DNA from: an uncultured Gammaproteobacteria bacterium
GTDB taxonomy: Bacteria; Pseudomonadota; Gammaproteobacteria; Steroidobacterales; Woeseiaceae
Direction: 5' to 3'
NCBI GenBank assembly: GCA_937899415.1
Contig: CALBPI010000057.1
Location: 1-64,000 of the forward strand
Length of the DNA stretch: 64,000 bases
Under the pieces are notes generated by a model that was given only the letters and a program-made list of their open reading frames with translations, was not told the origin of the DNA and did not search any database. Below, piece after piece: positions 10,226 to 21,664 of this stretch (position 1 is the first letter of the stretch; each line of letters starts with the position of its first letter). Both the position numbers and the translations under genes were made by a program.

Positions 10226-10999
10226 TCAGATGGTGAGCGCGGTGCCCTGTTCCAGCATGCGTACGTCGCGGCTCGGAATGGCGTCGCGGACCTGGCGCAG
10301 GATCGTGTCCTCTTCACCGGGCTTCATGGCCGTGAGCCAGATGTCGGGCTCGTGCTCGAGCTTGATGAGATCAGCAGCCAGCGTGCGCGGGCAGTAATGC
10401 CCCGCCGCCTGCGCGAGCTCGGCCTGCTCGTCGGGGAAGCTGACCTCGACGACCAGCGCCTTCAGGTCCGGCAGCGAGTTGAGCAGCGGCCAAAGTGTCG
10501 TGTTGGTCGTCGTGTCGCCCGACACGGCGAATACGCCGTCGGCGTGACTGATGCAATAGCCCTGGGCGGGCACCGTGTGGCGCACATCGATCGCGTGGAA
10601 CAGACGGTTGTCGATATTGACGGCCTGGCCCGGTCCCAGCGTCTCGTATCGAAGCACGGGCTGGTGGACGTCGGGCAGCTGTGCGAAATCAGGCCAGATC
10701 TCCCAGTTGAAGATGTGCTTCTGAATCGTCTCAAGCGTCTCCGCCCGGCCGTAGATCACAAGCGGGTCGCCGATGCGCGCATCGAAGATTGAGTCAATCA
10801 GAAACGGCAGCCCGGCAATGTGGTCCAGGTGCGCGTGCGTGAGCAGCACATGACGGATCTTGCGCAGGGACTCGAGCGGCAGATCGCCGACGCCAGTGCC
10901 TGCGTCGAGCAGCACGTCGTCGTCGATGAGCATCGCTGAGGTGCGCGCACCCCCGCCGATACCACCGCTGCAACCGAGTATTCTGACCTGCATAACCAC
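10226..10999 (-). CDS. Metallo-beta-lactamase-fold protein, class II-like 3',5'-cyclic-nucleotide phosphodiesterase family
   Basis: LLTHAHLDHIAGLPF metal-binding motif; ILGCSGGIGGGARTSAMLIDDDVLLDAGTG. Confidence 0.7.
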   Translation of the reverse strand: MVMQVRILGCSGGIGGGARTSAMLIDDDVLLDAGTGVGDLPLESLRKIRHVLLTHAHLDHIAGLPFLIDSIFDARIGDPLVIYGRAETLETIQKHIFNWEIWPDFAQLPDVHQPVLRYETLGPGQAVNIDNRLFHAIDVRHTVPAQGYCISHADGVFAVSGDTTTNTTLWPLLNSLPDLKALVVEVSFPDEQAELAQAAGHYCPRTLAADLIKLEHEPDIWLTAMKPGEEDTILRQVRDAIPSRDVRMLEQGTALTI

Positions 11000-11149
11000 A
11001 GCCTGAGCCCCTGATGGGCGGGAGTCATTCCCGTACTTATGACAGTGCGACCGCGAAAAAGTGGCGTCAGGACAGACTTACCAAGCCGCAATGCATATGA
11101 GATTATTTCCGTTAGGGCGCGACGTTAGGGCGTCCGGTACGGAGTTTCT

Positions 11150-11959
11150 GTGTTTGCCTTCACAATTTTTGCGGCCTATGGCGCAGCCGGCGCAGCACTC
11201 ACGCTGGGCGGCGCCCCCAACGAAGACGGCGAACCCCAGCGCCCGGGCGGCAATGTCATGCTGGGCGTGCTGTTTGCGCTCGTCGCCTCCCATGGGGGCT
11301 GGCTCACGCACTCCGTGCTCATGAACCCGGCCCACGGGCTCGATTTTGCGGACGTGGTCAGCGTGATCGCCTGGCTGCTCGCAGCCATTGGTCTGTTTGC
11401 CTCGCTGCAGAGGGGCTTCCAACTCGTGGGCGGGATCGTCATGTTGCTGGCAGCCATCATGATGGCTGTGCCCGCGTTCTGGCACGATCCGACGAACGCG
11501 AACCCGCTCAGCTGGCAGATCAAGTTGCACGCGGTGCTCTCACTGGTCGCCTACAGCTTCCTGATCGCGGGCGCTGTGTTGGCCGGGGCCTCGATGCTTC
11601 AGGACAACATGCTGCGCCGGGCCAAGGTGACCCGACTCTCAACGCTGCTGCCGCCACTCATGGCCACGGAACGCTTCCTGGCCACATTGACGGCTTCAGG
11701 CTTTGTCTTCCTGTTGCTGGCCATCGTTTCAGGCTTCGTTTTCGTTGATAACCTGTTTGCGCAGCACCTCATGCACAAGACGGTGCTGTCGATTCTGGGC
11801 ACGATCATATTTGGAGCTTTGGTCATCGGTCGGCTGGCGGCAGGCTGGCGAGGACGGCGTATGCTCCAGCTTTACCTGGCGGGCTTTGCGCTGCTGATTC
11901 TGGCCTACTTCGGCAGCAAGTTCGTACTCGAGGTCTTGCTCGGCGAAAGCTGGGGTTAG
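11150..11959 (+). CDS. CcsA/YpjD-type cytochrome c assembly-like inner membrane protein
   Basis: Polytopic protein divergent from the ffh side; ccsA-like tail FVFVDNLFAQHLMHKTVLSILG; GTG start. Confidence 0.8.
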   Translation: MFAFTIFAAYGAAGAALTLGGAPNEDGEPQRPGGNVMLGVLFALVASHGGWLTHSVLMNPAHGLDFADVVSVIAWLLAAIGLFASLQRGFQLVGGIVMLLAAIMMAVPAFWHDPTNANPLSWQIKLHAVLSLVAYSFLIAGAVLAGASMLQDNMLRRAKVTRLSTLLPPLMATERFLATLTASGFVFLLLAIVSGFVFVDNLFAQHLMHKTVLSILGTIIFGALVIGRLAAGWRGRRMLQLYLAGFALLILAYFGSKFVLEVLLGESWG

Positions 11960-12040
11960 TTCGACACGGCATTGACAGCGTGGCACCCGGCGTTTTTACT
12001 CCGTTAGAGCAAGGCTGCGCCCAAGGGAGGATTCTGCGCG

Positions 12041-13292
12041 TTGGACGACGTCCCGCTTAGCGCCCTGTATACCATCGTCGGTGTCCTGATCGTTTGCTCG
12101 GCGTTCTTCTCGAGCTCCGAGACTGCTCTCATGAGTCTCAACCGCTACCGGTTGCGCCATCGCGCGCGTTCGGGTGTTCGTTCTGCGCGTCTCGCCGAGG
12201 CGCTGCTTGAGAAGCCGGACCGGCTCATCGGACTCATCCTGCTCGGTAACAACATCGTCAACCTGTCTGCGGCGTCTCTGACCACAATCATCGCCTTACG
12301 ACTCGGTGGCGAAGCAGCGCTGGCCGTCGGAACAGGCATCCTCACCTTTGTCGTCCTGATCTTTGCCGAGGTCGCACCCAAGACGATGGCCGCCCTGCAC
12401 CCCGAGCGCATCGCCATGCCCGCGGTCTACATCTACTACCCGCTGCTCAAGGTGGCCTACCCGCTGGTTTGGCTGACCAATCTGATCGCCAACGGCGTAC
12501 TGCGCGTCTTCGGTGTGCGCTCGAGCGACGTCGACGGCCACGCGCTGAGCCACGAAGAACTGCGTACGGTGGTTAACGAAGCCGGCGCGCTCATTTCACG
12601 TAAATACCGAACCATGCTCACGGGCATCCTCGACCTCGAAAAGGTCACCGTTGACGACGTCATGGTGCCGCACAACGACGTGGTCGGTATCGATCTCGAC
12701 GACGACATCGACGAGATCGCAAAGCTCATCGAAAAGAGCGAGCACACGCGGCTGCCCGTTTACGAGGACAACATCGACCAGATTGTCGGCGTTCTGCACA
12801 TGAAGAGCCTCGTGCGCAAAGCAAAGGTCGAGCTCACCAGGGACATGATCCGAAGCCTCGTGCGCGAGCCGTACTTCGTACCCGAAGGCACGCCGCTCTC
12901 GACGCAGCTCGTGCAGTTCCAGAAGCGAAAAGCGCGGCTCGCACTCGTGGTCGACGAGTACGGCGACATCCAGGGCATGGTCACGCTCGAGGACATCCTT
13001 GAAGAGATCGTGGGCGAGTTCACCACCGACCCGGGCGACGACCCGCACGCTGTGCGCCAGGATGGCGATACGTGGGTCGTGCAGGGTTCCGTGAACGTGC
13101 GCGAGCTCAACCGTCAGCTGGGATGGGAATTGCCCACCGATGGCGCCAAGACGCTCAACGGGCTCGTGCAGGAACAGCTCGAGACGATTCCGGCTGCGGG
13201 CACAGCCTTCACGCTCGACCAGTACTCGATTGAAGTGATTGACGCCAATGACAACATGGTCGTCGAGGCGCGACTGAGTGAGGGCGAAGGCG

Positions 13293-13300
<8 letters not shown>
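12041..13300 (+). CDS. HlyC/CorC family (CNNM + CBS) transporter
   Basis: N-terminal CNNM TM domain, CBS pair (VDDVMVPHNDVVGID; RLALVVDEYGDIQGMVTLEDILEEIVGE), CorC_HlyC tail. Confidence 0.93.
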
Positions 13301-14660
<1,360 letters not shown>

Positions 14661-14762
14661 GTGAACTCCGTCACACCGGACAGTGTGATTTACCAGAATA
14701 CGTGAAACTGCTACTTACTTCGCAGTAAGTTCCTGCTTTGCTTCCTAAACTTCGCAACGTTT

Positions 14763-16892
14763 ATGAAGTCGCTGCTCAACATGACACTGGGTCGCCAGAT
14801 CCAGCTCGCGGTCTGCGTGTTCGTGCTGCTCCCGGCTACGCTGGCGTATGGCCCCATGAGCGGGACCTTCGACCGCATCGACCTGGTGCTTCGCTCGGCC
14901 ACCACGCCGTCGGCGGTCATTTCCGCCCAGGACGTGCCCGCCGTCGTCGACATCGGCTCGGGCGACGCAGAAGTCTACACGGCGTTGCTCGGTCGTATGG
15001 ACCGGGCGGCGAGTGTCACCGTCGTCGACGTCCTCGACATGGCCGACCCGGCCCTGGTCGAGGCTATCCGCTACAACGGCGCCACCTACGTCACCGATGC
15101 CGTCACGGCCGAGGGCCAGGGCAGCACGGCACCCGTGCGCGCCGCAGCGCGCGGCATCGGCCATGCGAGTCTGCCGGACACTGCGGCCGAACGTCACGAT
15201 GGACTCGCCGCCTGGCGGCTTTCAGGCACGCAGATGCGCGCCAGCGCCGCGCTGCTGCCGCTGCTGGCCGACCCAAGCTGGCGGGAGCGCAACCAACAGA
15301 TCCAGACGCGACCCGATCTTTCGATCATCGCCAAGCGCCTGCCCCCTGTGGACGTGCTCGACGTCAACACGGTGCTCGCTGAACCCGAAGAGACGACCAA
15401 CGCGCGTTTCAACGGCAAACACATTTTCGTAGGCTCCACCCAGCAGCGCGATGACGCACTGGGCGGCGGTGCGCTCAAACGCTTCGCGAGTTTCCATGCC
15501 GCGCTCGCCGGCAGCGAGACCCTGACGCGCCCCGACTGGGCCGACACCGCCGGCTGGCTGTTCATCGCACTCGGCACCTTCATGCTCGTGTCGGTGATGT
15601 GGCGCGAGTCACGCCGCGTCATCGCGTCGGTTGGCGCCACCGTGATCATCGTCGCGCTGGGCACACAGTGGCTGCTGGCGCACTACTTCGCCTTCCAGGT
15701 CGACGTGGCCCGCAGCGGCGTCGCGGTACTGGCCGGGTTCCTCGTCTGCTTCGTCATGACTCCCGACCGCAAGTCGAATCGCCGCGAGAGCTTCCGGGCC
15801 GGTCTGCGCTACCTGCGCGCGGGTCGCCTCGACGCCGCATTCGGCGTGTTCCAGACCTGCGCGCCGCACGCCTCGCTCATGCCAACACTCTACAAACTCG
15901 CCATCGCGTTCGAGAAGGAAGGCCAACCCGAGCAGTCGCGCGCCGTGTTTTCCTACATGGCCCGCCGCGACAAGGGCGCAGCCCCGGAAACCTCGGGCAC
16001 CAGCCCCGCGCTGCGCCGAGGCAACAATGCGGTGCCTGATGCGATCCCCGAGATGCTCGACCGCTACGAAGTGCTGCGCCCGCTGGGCAAAGGCGCCATG
16101 GGCGGGGTTTTCCTGGGCCGAGACCCGCGCATCAACCGGCTCATCGCCCTCAAGATCGTGTCTTTCAAGGATATCGACGACGAAGGCGCCCGCGTAGCCG
16201 CCCGGGCGCGGTTCTTCCAGGAAGCTGAATCCGCGGGCCGCCTGACCCATCCGGCCATTACGGCCGTGTACGACTCGGGTGAGGTCGACGGCCTGGGCTA
16301 CATCGCTATGGAGTACGTGCCTGGCGAGCAGCTCAACCACTTCACCAAGCCGGATGACCTGCTGGACCCGCTCATCGTGTTCCGCGCCATGATCCGAGTG
16401 GCCGAGGCGCTGCACTACGCCCACGCCGAGCATGTCGTGCACCGGGATATCAAGCCCGACAACCTCATTTTCGATGCCGCGACGGAGTCTCTGAAGATCA
16501 CCGACTTCGGCGTCGCCAAGCTTGTCGACGCCGAACGCACCCAGACGGGCATCGTGCTCGGCACGCCCTCCTACATGTCTCCCGAGCAGGCGCGCGGCGA
16601 TGACATCACGGGAAGTTCCGACCTGTTTTCACTTGGTGTTACCCTATACGAATTACTTACAGGGGATGTGCCGTTCCGTGGCAAGTCGATCGCCGAACTG
16701 ATGTCGGCCATTGATAATAAAGCACCACGACCGGTCACCGAACTGCGTCCGGATCTGCCTGACGGAATCGACGCGTTCATGGAAAGGGCGCTGGCGAAAC
16801 AGCCAGAAAACCGCTTTGCGGATGGAAACGAGATGGCTTTTGCACTGCGCGAGTGCACCTCGCGGTATTTCGTTCGCGCGGTCAACGCCTGA
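14763..16892 (+). CDS. CHASE2-like sensor Ser/Thr protein kinase with TPR-like linker
   Basis: N-terminal TM, extracytoplasmic region ending KHIFVGST, three TM helices, helical linker, kinase motifs HVVHRDIKPDN, ITDFGVAKL, GTPSYMSPEQARG. Confidence 0.9.
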   Translation: MKSLLNMTLGRQIQLAVCVFVLLPATLAYGPMSGTFDRIDLVLRSATTPSAVISAQDVPAVVDIGSGDAEVYTALLGRMDRAASVTVVDVLDMADPALVEAIRYNGATYVTDAVTAEGQGSTAPVRAAARGIGHASLPDTAAERHDGLAAWRLSGTQMRASAALLPLLADPSWRERNQQIQTRPDLSIIAKRLPPVDVLDVNTVLAEPEETTNARFNGKHIFVGSTQQRDDALGGGALKRFASFHAALAGSETLTRPDWADTAGWLFIALGTFMLVSVMWRESRRVIASVGATVIIVALGTQWLLAHYFAFQVDVARSGVAVLAGFLVCFVMTPDRKSNRRESFRAGLRYLRAGRLDAAFGVFQTCAPHASLMPTLYKLAIAFEKEGQPEQSRAVFSYMARRDKGAAPETSGTSPALRRGNNAVPDAIPEMLDRYEVLRPLGKGAMGGVFLGRDPRINRLIALKIVSFKDIDDEGARVAARARFFQEAESAGRLTHPAITAVYDSGEVDGLGYIAMEYVPGEQLNHFTKPDDLLDPLIVFRAMIRVAEALHYAHAEHVVHRDIKPDNLIFDAATESLKITDFGVAKLVDAERTQTGIVLGTPSYMSPEQARGDDITGSSDLFSLGVTLYELLTGDVPFRGKSIAELMSAIDNKAPRPVTELRPDLPDGIDAFMERALAKQPENRFADGNEMAFALRECTSRYFVRAVNA

Positions 16893-16898
16893 GCCTGC

Positions 16899-17732
16899 TT
16901 GATCATGACGCTCAAGGGCAAAATCCAGTTCTCCGCGGTCACCGATGCCGGCCGCGTGCGCGAGCACAACGAGGACGCCATCGCCACCAACTCCGATGCG
17001 GGGTTGCTCGTCCTGGCTGACGGCATGGGCGGCTACAACGCGGGCGAAGTCGCCAGCGGTATCGCGGTGAAGACGGTGCACGGGCTCCTCTCGGACGCGG
17101 TCATGCGCGAGAAGCGCGGTGACATCGAGACCACCACAGGCTTCATGCGCCAATCGATCGCACTGCGCGACGGCGTGCGCCGGGCCAACAAGATCATCCA
17201 CCAGACGGCGCAGAGCCAGCCCCAGTGCGAGGGCATGGGCACCACAATCGTGTGTGCGTTGTTCTGGGACAACCGTGTGTCCGTGGCCCATGTGGGCGAT
17301 TCCCGTATGTACCGGCTGCGGGATGGCGAGCTGACCCAGATCACGCTCGACCACTCGCTGCTTCAGGAACTCGTTGACCGGGGCTTCTACTCCGAGGAAG
17401 AGGCCCAGCGCTCAACCAATCGCAATTATGTGACACGCGCATTGGGCGTCGAAGCCCAGGTTGAGGTAGAAATTCAGGAATCAGCGGTTCAGGTGGGCGA
17501 CATCTACCTGCTGTGTTCGGACGGTTTGCCCGACATGGTGGAAGATGAAGACATCCATTTAACCATAAGCACGTTTAGTGATAACCTTGAAACTGCTTGT
17601 AAACAGTTGGTTTCACTAGCAAATGAGCACGGCGGCCGGGATAATATCTCGGTGATGCTGGCGAGAGTAACGCAGGAGTTCCCGGCGAAACGGGGTCTGC
17701 TGAGCCGTTTGGGCAAGATGTTCGGCAAATAA
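16899..17732 (+). CDS. PP2C-family Ser/Thr protein phosphatase
   Basis: VTDAGRVREHNEDAI, LADGMGGYNAGEVAS, AHVGDSRMYRL, LCSDGLPDMV, GGRDNISVML. Confidence 0.94.
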   Translation: MIMTLKGKIQFSAVTDAGRVREHNEDAIATNSDAGLLVLADGMGGYNAGEVASGIAVKTVHGLLSDAVMREKRGDIETTTGFMRQSIALRDGVRRANKIIHQTAQSQPQCEGMGTTIVCALFWDNRVSVAHVGDSRMYRLRDGELTQITLDHSLLQELVDRGFYSEEEAQRSTNRNYVTRALGVEAQVEVEIQESAVQVGDIYLLCSDGLPDMVEDEDIHLTISTFSDNLETACKQLVSLANEHGGRDNISVMLARVTQEFPAKRGLLSRLGKMFGK

Positions 17733-17813
17733 CCGGGCTCTGCCAGGGATGCAATTGGGGCGTTCGCACGCTGTGGCGTACGTTGTAAAAACCTAAGACA
17801 AAGTGAAACGACT

Positions 17814-18620
17814 ATGGCACGGCTGGTCCTAAGCCTGGGTGATCAGGTACTCGCCGAGTACAACATGACCAAGGAGCGCTACACGATTGGGCGCCTCCCG
17901 GACAACGATGTACGCATCGACAATCCGTCGGTCAGCGGGCACCACTGCCTGATCATCAACATCCTCAACGACTCGTTCCTTGAGGATCTGAACAGTACCA
18001 ACGGCACCTACGTGGGCGGCAAGCTCATCAAGAAGCACGCGCTGCAAAACGGCGACACGATCACGATCGGTCACCACCAGCTGCGCTACGTGGACAGCCA
18101 GGCTGCGGACCCCGAGCAGGAAGAGTTCGAGAAGACCATGGTCATCTCGCAGACGCGCCCCGACCCGGCCAAGATCCAGGCTGCGGCAGAGGCGCTGGAG
18201 CGCGCCGCAGGCGGCAGTGACAACGTTAAGGGCGACGATGACGCCGACGATGCTGAAGACGTGGCGCAGGCCACCTCGGCTGTCGACTCGACGTCGGCCG
18301 TCGATGCCACCTCGGCGATCACCGAAGCCATCGACAAGCCTTCAGCCCTGCCAACGGCCAAGTTGCAGGTGCTCTCGGGCAACTTCGCAGGCCGCGAACT
18401 GGAGCTTCAGAAAGCGCTGACCACGCTGGGCCGCCCCGGCGTCCAGGTGGCCGCGATCACGCGCCGCTCAGAAGGCTTCTTCATTGTTCACGTCGAAAGT
18501 GGCGAAGGCCACAAGGCGCCCAAGGTCAACGGCGATGAGCTGTCGGGCCAGGCGCGCAAACTCGAGGACAACGATGTGGTCGAGCTCGCGGGTGTGAAGA
18601 TGGGCTTCTACCGCACCTGA
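17814..18620 (+). CDS. FHA domain protein (canonical N-terminal FHA, second degenerate FHA-like C-terminal domain)
   Basis: IGRLPDNDVRIDNPSVSGHHCLI...DLNSTNGTYVGG; C-terminal LGRPGVQVAAITRR...PKVNGDEL. Confidence 0.9.
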   Translation: MARLVLSLGDQVLAEYNMTKERYTIGRLPDNDVRIDNPSVSGHHCLIINILNDSFLEDLNSTNGTYVGGKLIKKHALQNGDTITIGHHQLRYVDSQAADPEQEEFEKTMVISQTRPDPAKIQAAAEALERAAGGSDNVKGDDDADDAEDVAQATSAVDSTSAVDATSAITEAIDKPSALPTAKLQVLSGNFAGRELELQKALTTLGRPGVQVAAITRRSEGFFIVHVESGEGHKAPKVNGDELSGQARKLEDNDVVELAGVKMGFYRT

Positions 18621-18657
18621 GGCCCCGCCGTGGCGGCGCCTGCCGCCGCAATGCCAC

Positions 18658-19749
18658 CTAGCGGTAGACGCGCGTGACGCGTTCACTAACGCGCGTGACG
18701 AGTTCGTAGGCGATCGTGTCGCAGGCTTGCGCTATCGCCTCCGCCGGCAAACCCGCACCCCAGAGGCGAACCGTGCTGCCCACGTGCGCATCGGGCACCT
18801 GCGTGACGTCGATACCCAGCATGTCCATGGACACGCGCCCAGCGATCCCCGCAGCCTGCCCATCCACGAGCACGGGTGTGCCGTCGGGCATGCGCCGGGG
18901 ATAGCCGTCGCCATAGCCTGCAGCCGCAATGCCAAGCCGCATGGGACCCTTTGCAGTGTAGCGCCCCCCATAGCCCACGCGGTCTCCGGCCTCGAGGTCT
19001 CGGACCGCAATCAGCCGCGTCTCGAAGTCCATGACCGGCTTCAGGCCGAGTGACTCGGCGGCGACGCCTCCGAATGGCGAGATGCCATACAAGGCAACAC
19101 CTGGGCGAATCCAGTCGCTCGCGGGCGGCACATCCGCACCCAGCGCTTCCGCGCGCAGGGCCGCTGGTGAATTCGCGAGGCTCACAACGCCGTCAAAACG
19201 GGCGAGGCGCGCCTCCAGTCGTTTGCGTTGTTCAGCGAGCTGCGCGCCGTCTTCGGCGTCGGCACTCGCGTAGTGACTCATGAGACGAAGCTCGGCCACC
19301 TGTGGCAGATCGCGCAACGCACGCTCCGCGTCATCCAGTGCCGCCACCGGGAAGCCAAGCCGGTTCATGCCGGTATCGACCTTGAGCCACACGGTGAAGC
19401 GCGCATCGGCGCGGTGCGCGGCGAGCAGCGCAATCTGCTCGGGCGTGTGTACGACAAGCTCGCAGCCCAGTGCATCTGCTGTGGCCATGCCGGGCGCGTC
19501 GAACACGCCTTCGAGCAATACGATGTCCGTGTCAACGCCCGCCGCCCGCAACGCCTCGGCTTCCTCGGGCCGCGCCACGGCCAGGCTGTCGGCACCGGAC
19601 AGTGCACGCGCCACCTCGACGAGCCCGTGCCCATAGGCGTTGGCTTTGACCATAGCCATGACACACGTGTCAGGTCGTGCGGCGCGAACAACGCCCAGGT
19701 TGTGACGGAGGTGGTCGCGGTGGATGACCGCGCTGGCCGCAAAGCTCAC
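18658..19749 (-). CDS. alr: Alanine racemase
   Basis: VMAMVKANAYGHGLVEVA PLP-lysine motif, C-terminal RVSMDMLGIDVT. Confidence 0.97.
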   Translation of the reverse strand: MSFAASAVIHRDHLRHNLGVVRAARPDTCVMAMVKANAYGHGLVEVARALSGADSLAVARPEEAEALRAAGVDTDIVLLEGVFDAPGMATADALGCELVVHTPEQIALLAAHRADARFTVWLKVDTGMNRLGFPVAALDDAERALRDLPQVAELRLMSHYASADAEDGAQLAEQRKRLEARLARFDGVVSLANSPAALRAEALGADVPPASDWIRPGVALYGISPFGGVAAESLGLKPVMDFETRLIAVRDLEAGDRVGYGGRYTAKGPMRLGIAAAGYGDGYPRRMPDGTPVLVDGQAAGIAGRVSMDMLGIDVTQVPDAHVGSTVRLWGAGLPAEAIAQACDTIAYELVTRVSERVTRVYR

Positions 19750-19765
19750 GGGGACTCGCGGCGGC

Positions 19766-21154
19766 TCAGAACGCGCCGACGTCCTGCCCGTAGGCGTCGG
19801 GTACCCAGTTCTCGAACTTGGTGTACTTGCCGACGAAGGTCAGCGGGAACTCGCCAATGGGGCCGTTACGCTGCTTGGCGATGATGATGTCGGCCACGCC
19901 CTTGCGTACGGTTTCCTTGTCGTAGACCTCTTCGCGGTAGATGAAGCAAATGAGGTCGGCGTCCTGTTCGATGGCGCCCGACTCACGCAAGTCGCTCATC
20001 ACGGGCTTCTTGTCGGTGCGTTGCTCCACGGAGCGGTTGAGCTGCGAAAGCGCGATCACGGGCACCTCGAGCTCACGGGCGAGCGCTTTCAGGGAGCGCG
20101 AGATCTCCGAGATCTCTGTCGTTCGGTTTTCGGCTGTACCGGGCACCTGCATCAGCTGCAAGTAGTCGACAACGATGAGGCCCAGCCCGTGCTCGCGCTT
20201 GAGTCGACGGGCCCTCGCGCGGACTTCCGTCGGCGACATGGCGGGCGTGTCGTCGATGAAAATGGGCGCATCGGACATGAGCTGCACTGCCGTATTGATG
20301 CGGTCCCAGTCCTCCTGTGGGAACTGGCCCGTGCGCAGGTGCGTCTGGTCGACGCGCCCCAACGAGGAAATCATGCGAAAGGCCAGCTGCTCCGAGCTCA
20401 TCTCCATCGAATAGATGGCTGTAGGCTGGCGGCTGCCGATGGCCGCAGCCTCGGCAATGTTCACAGCGAAGGTGGTCTTACCCATCGAAGGGCGGCCCGC
20501 AACGATGACGAGATCACCGGGCTGCAGGCCCGCCGTCATCTTGTCGAACTCGGTCCAGCCCGTGGACAGCCCCGTGATGTCGCCACCACTTCTGTGTCGC
20601 TCGTCGAGCTGGTCGATGACATCCGGCAGGATGCTCTTGACCGCGGAAAACCCGCCTTTACGCGAACCGGCTTCAGCAATCTCAAAGACAAGGCGCTCGG
20701 CCTCGTCGAGCAGCTCAATGGCACGCCGGCCCTCGGGCTCAAACGCAGCGCCCGCGATCTGGTTGCCGGCGCCGATGAGGCTTCTGAGAATTGACCGCTC
20801 ACGCAAGATCTGCGCGTAGGCGAATACGTTGGCCGCTGTGGGCGTGTCGTTGGCCAGCATGGCCAGGTAGTCAAGCCCGCCGCATTCGGCGAGATTGCCC
20901 TGGTTCTCCAGATGCTCGGAAAGCGTGACCACGTCGCAGGGCTGGCGCCGCTCGATGAGCGCGCCGATGCCCGCGAAGATGAGGCGGTGGTCGGGGCGAT
21001 AGAAGTCTTCAGCCGTGAGCGTGTCGGCAACCTTGTCCCACGACTGGTTGTCGAGCATGAGCCCGCCGAGCACGGACTGCTCGGCTTCGATCGAGTGTGG
21101 CGGCACGCGCAAGGCGTGCTCGTCACGTTCGCTGAGCTCTACCGCGTTGACCAT
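19766..21154 (-). CDS. dnaB: Replicative DNA helicase DnaB
   Basis: PPHSIEAEQSVLGGLM, GRPSMGKTTFAVNIAE, VDYLQLMQ. Confidence 0.98.
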   Translation of the reverse strand: MVNAVELSERDEHALRVPPHSIEAEQSVLGGLMLDNQSWDKVADTLTAEDFYRPDHRLIFAGIGALIERRQPCDVVTLSEHLENQGNLAECGGLDYLAMLANDTPTAANVFAYAQILRERSILRSLIGAGNQIAGAAFEPEGRRAIELLDEAERLVFEIAEAGSRKGGFSAVKSILPDVIDQLDERHRSGGDITGLSTGWTEFDKMTAGLQPGDLVIVAGRPSMGKTTFAVNIAEAAAIGSRQPTAIYSMEMSSEQLAFRMISSLGRVDQTHLRTGQFPQEDWDRINTAVQLMSDAPIFIDDTPAMSPTEVRARARRLKREHGLGLIVVDYLQLMQVPGTAENRTTEISEISRSLKALARELEVPVIALSQLNRSVEQRTDKKPVMSDLRESGAIEQDADLICFIYREEVYDKETVRKGVADIIIAKQRNGPIGEFPLTFVGKYTKFENWVPDAYGQDVGAF

Positions 21155-21176
21155 CCCCGGACCGGGTCGAGCCCGA

Positions 21177-21632
21177 TCAGCCCTCCTGGGCGACGACGAC
21201 CACAGTGGCCGTCACGTCGACGTCGGCGTGCAAGTGCAGGCCGATTTCGTGCTCACCCGTTTCACGGAACGCACCTTCGTCCGTCAGGCGGATTTCGGAG
21301 CGCTCGATGGGCAGGTCGGCCGTGTTGAAGGCTTCCGCGATGTCGATCGTACCGATCGAACCGAACAGCTTGCCTTCGGCGCCAACCAGGGCCGGGATTT
21401 CGACGCGGGCGCCTTCGAGCGTTTCGGCACGCGACTTGGCCGCGGCCAGCTCTTCGGCAGCCTTGGCTTCTAGCTCCGCGCGGCGCGCTTCGAACTCAGC
21501 CAGGTTAGCCGGCGTGGCCAGCGTGGCTTTGCCCTGCGGCAGCAGGAAATTACGGCCGTAGCCCGGCTTGACGGTGACCTTGTCACCGATACCGCCCAGG
21601 TTCTCGACCTTTTCGAGCAGAATGACTTCCAT
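21177..21632 (-). CDS. rplI: 50S ribosomal protein L9
   Basis: [36 protein letters not shown]. Confidence 0.98.
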   Translation of the reverse strand: MEVILLEKVENLGGIGDKVTVKPGYGRNFLLPQGKATLATPANLAEFEARRAELEAKAAEELAAAKSRAETLEGARVEIPALVGAEGKLFGSIGTIDIAEAFNTADLPIERSEIRLTDEGAFRETGEHEIGLHLHADVDVTATVVVVAQEG

Positions 21633-21664
21633 CGTTTCTTCCTCTCGCGCCGTAGCGCTTTTCT

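Noticed and set aside
14763-18620. Type VI secretion regulatory module (PpkA/PppA/Fha)
   Set aside because: No T6SS structural genes nearby in the window; neighbours are radA and alr
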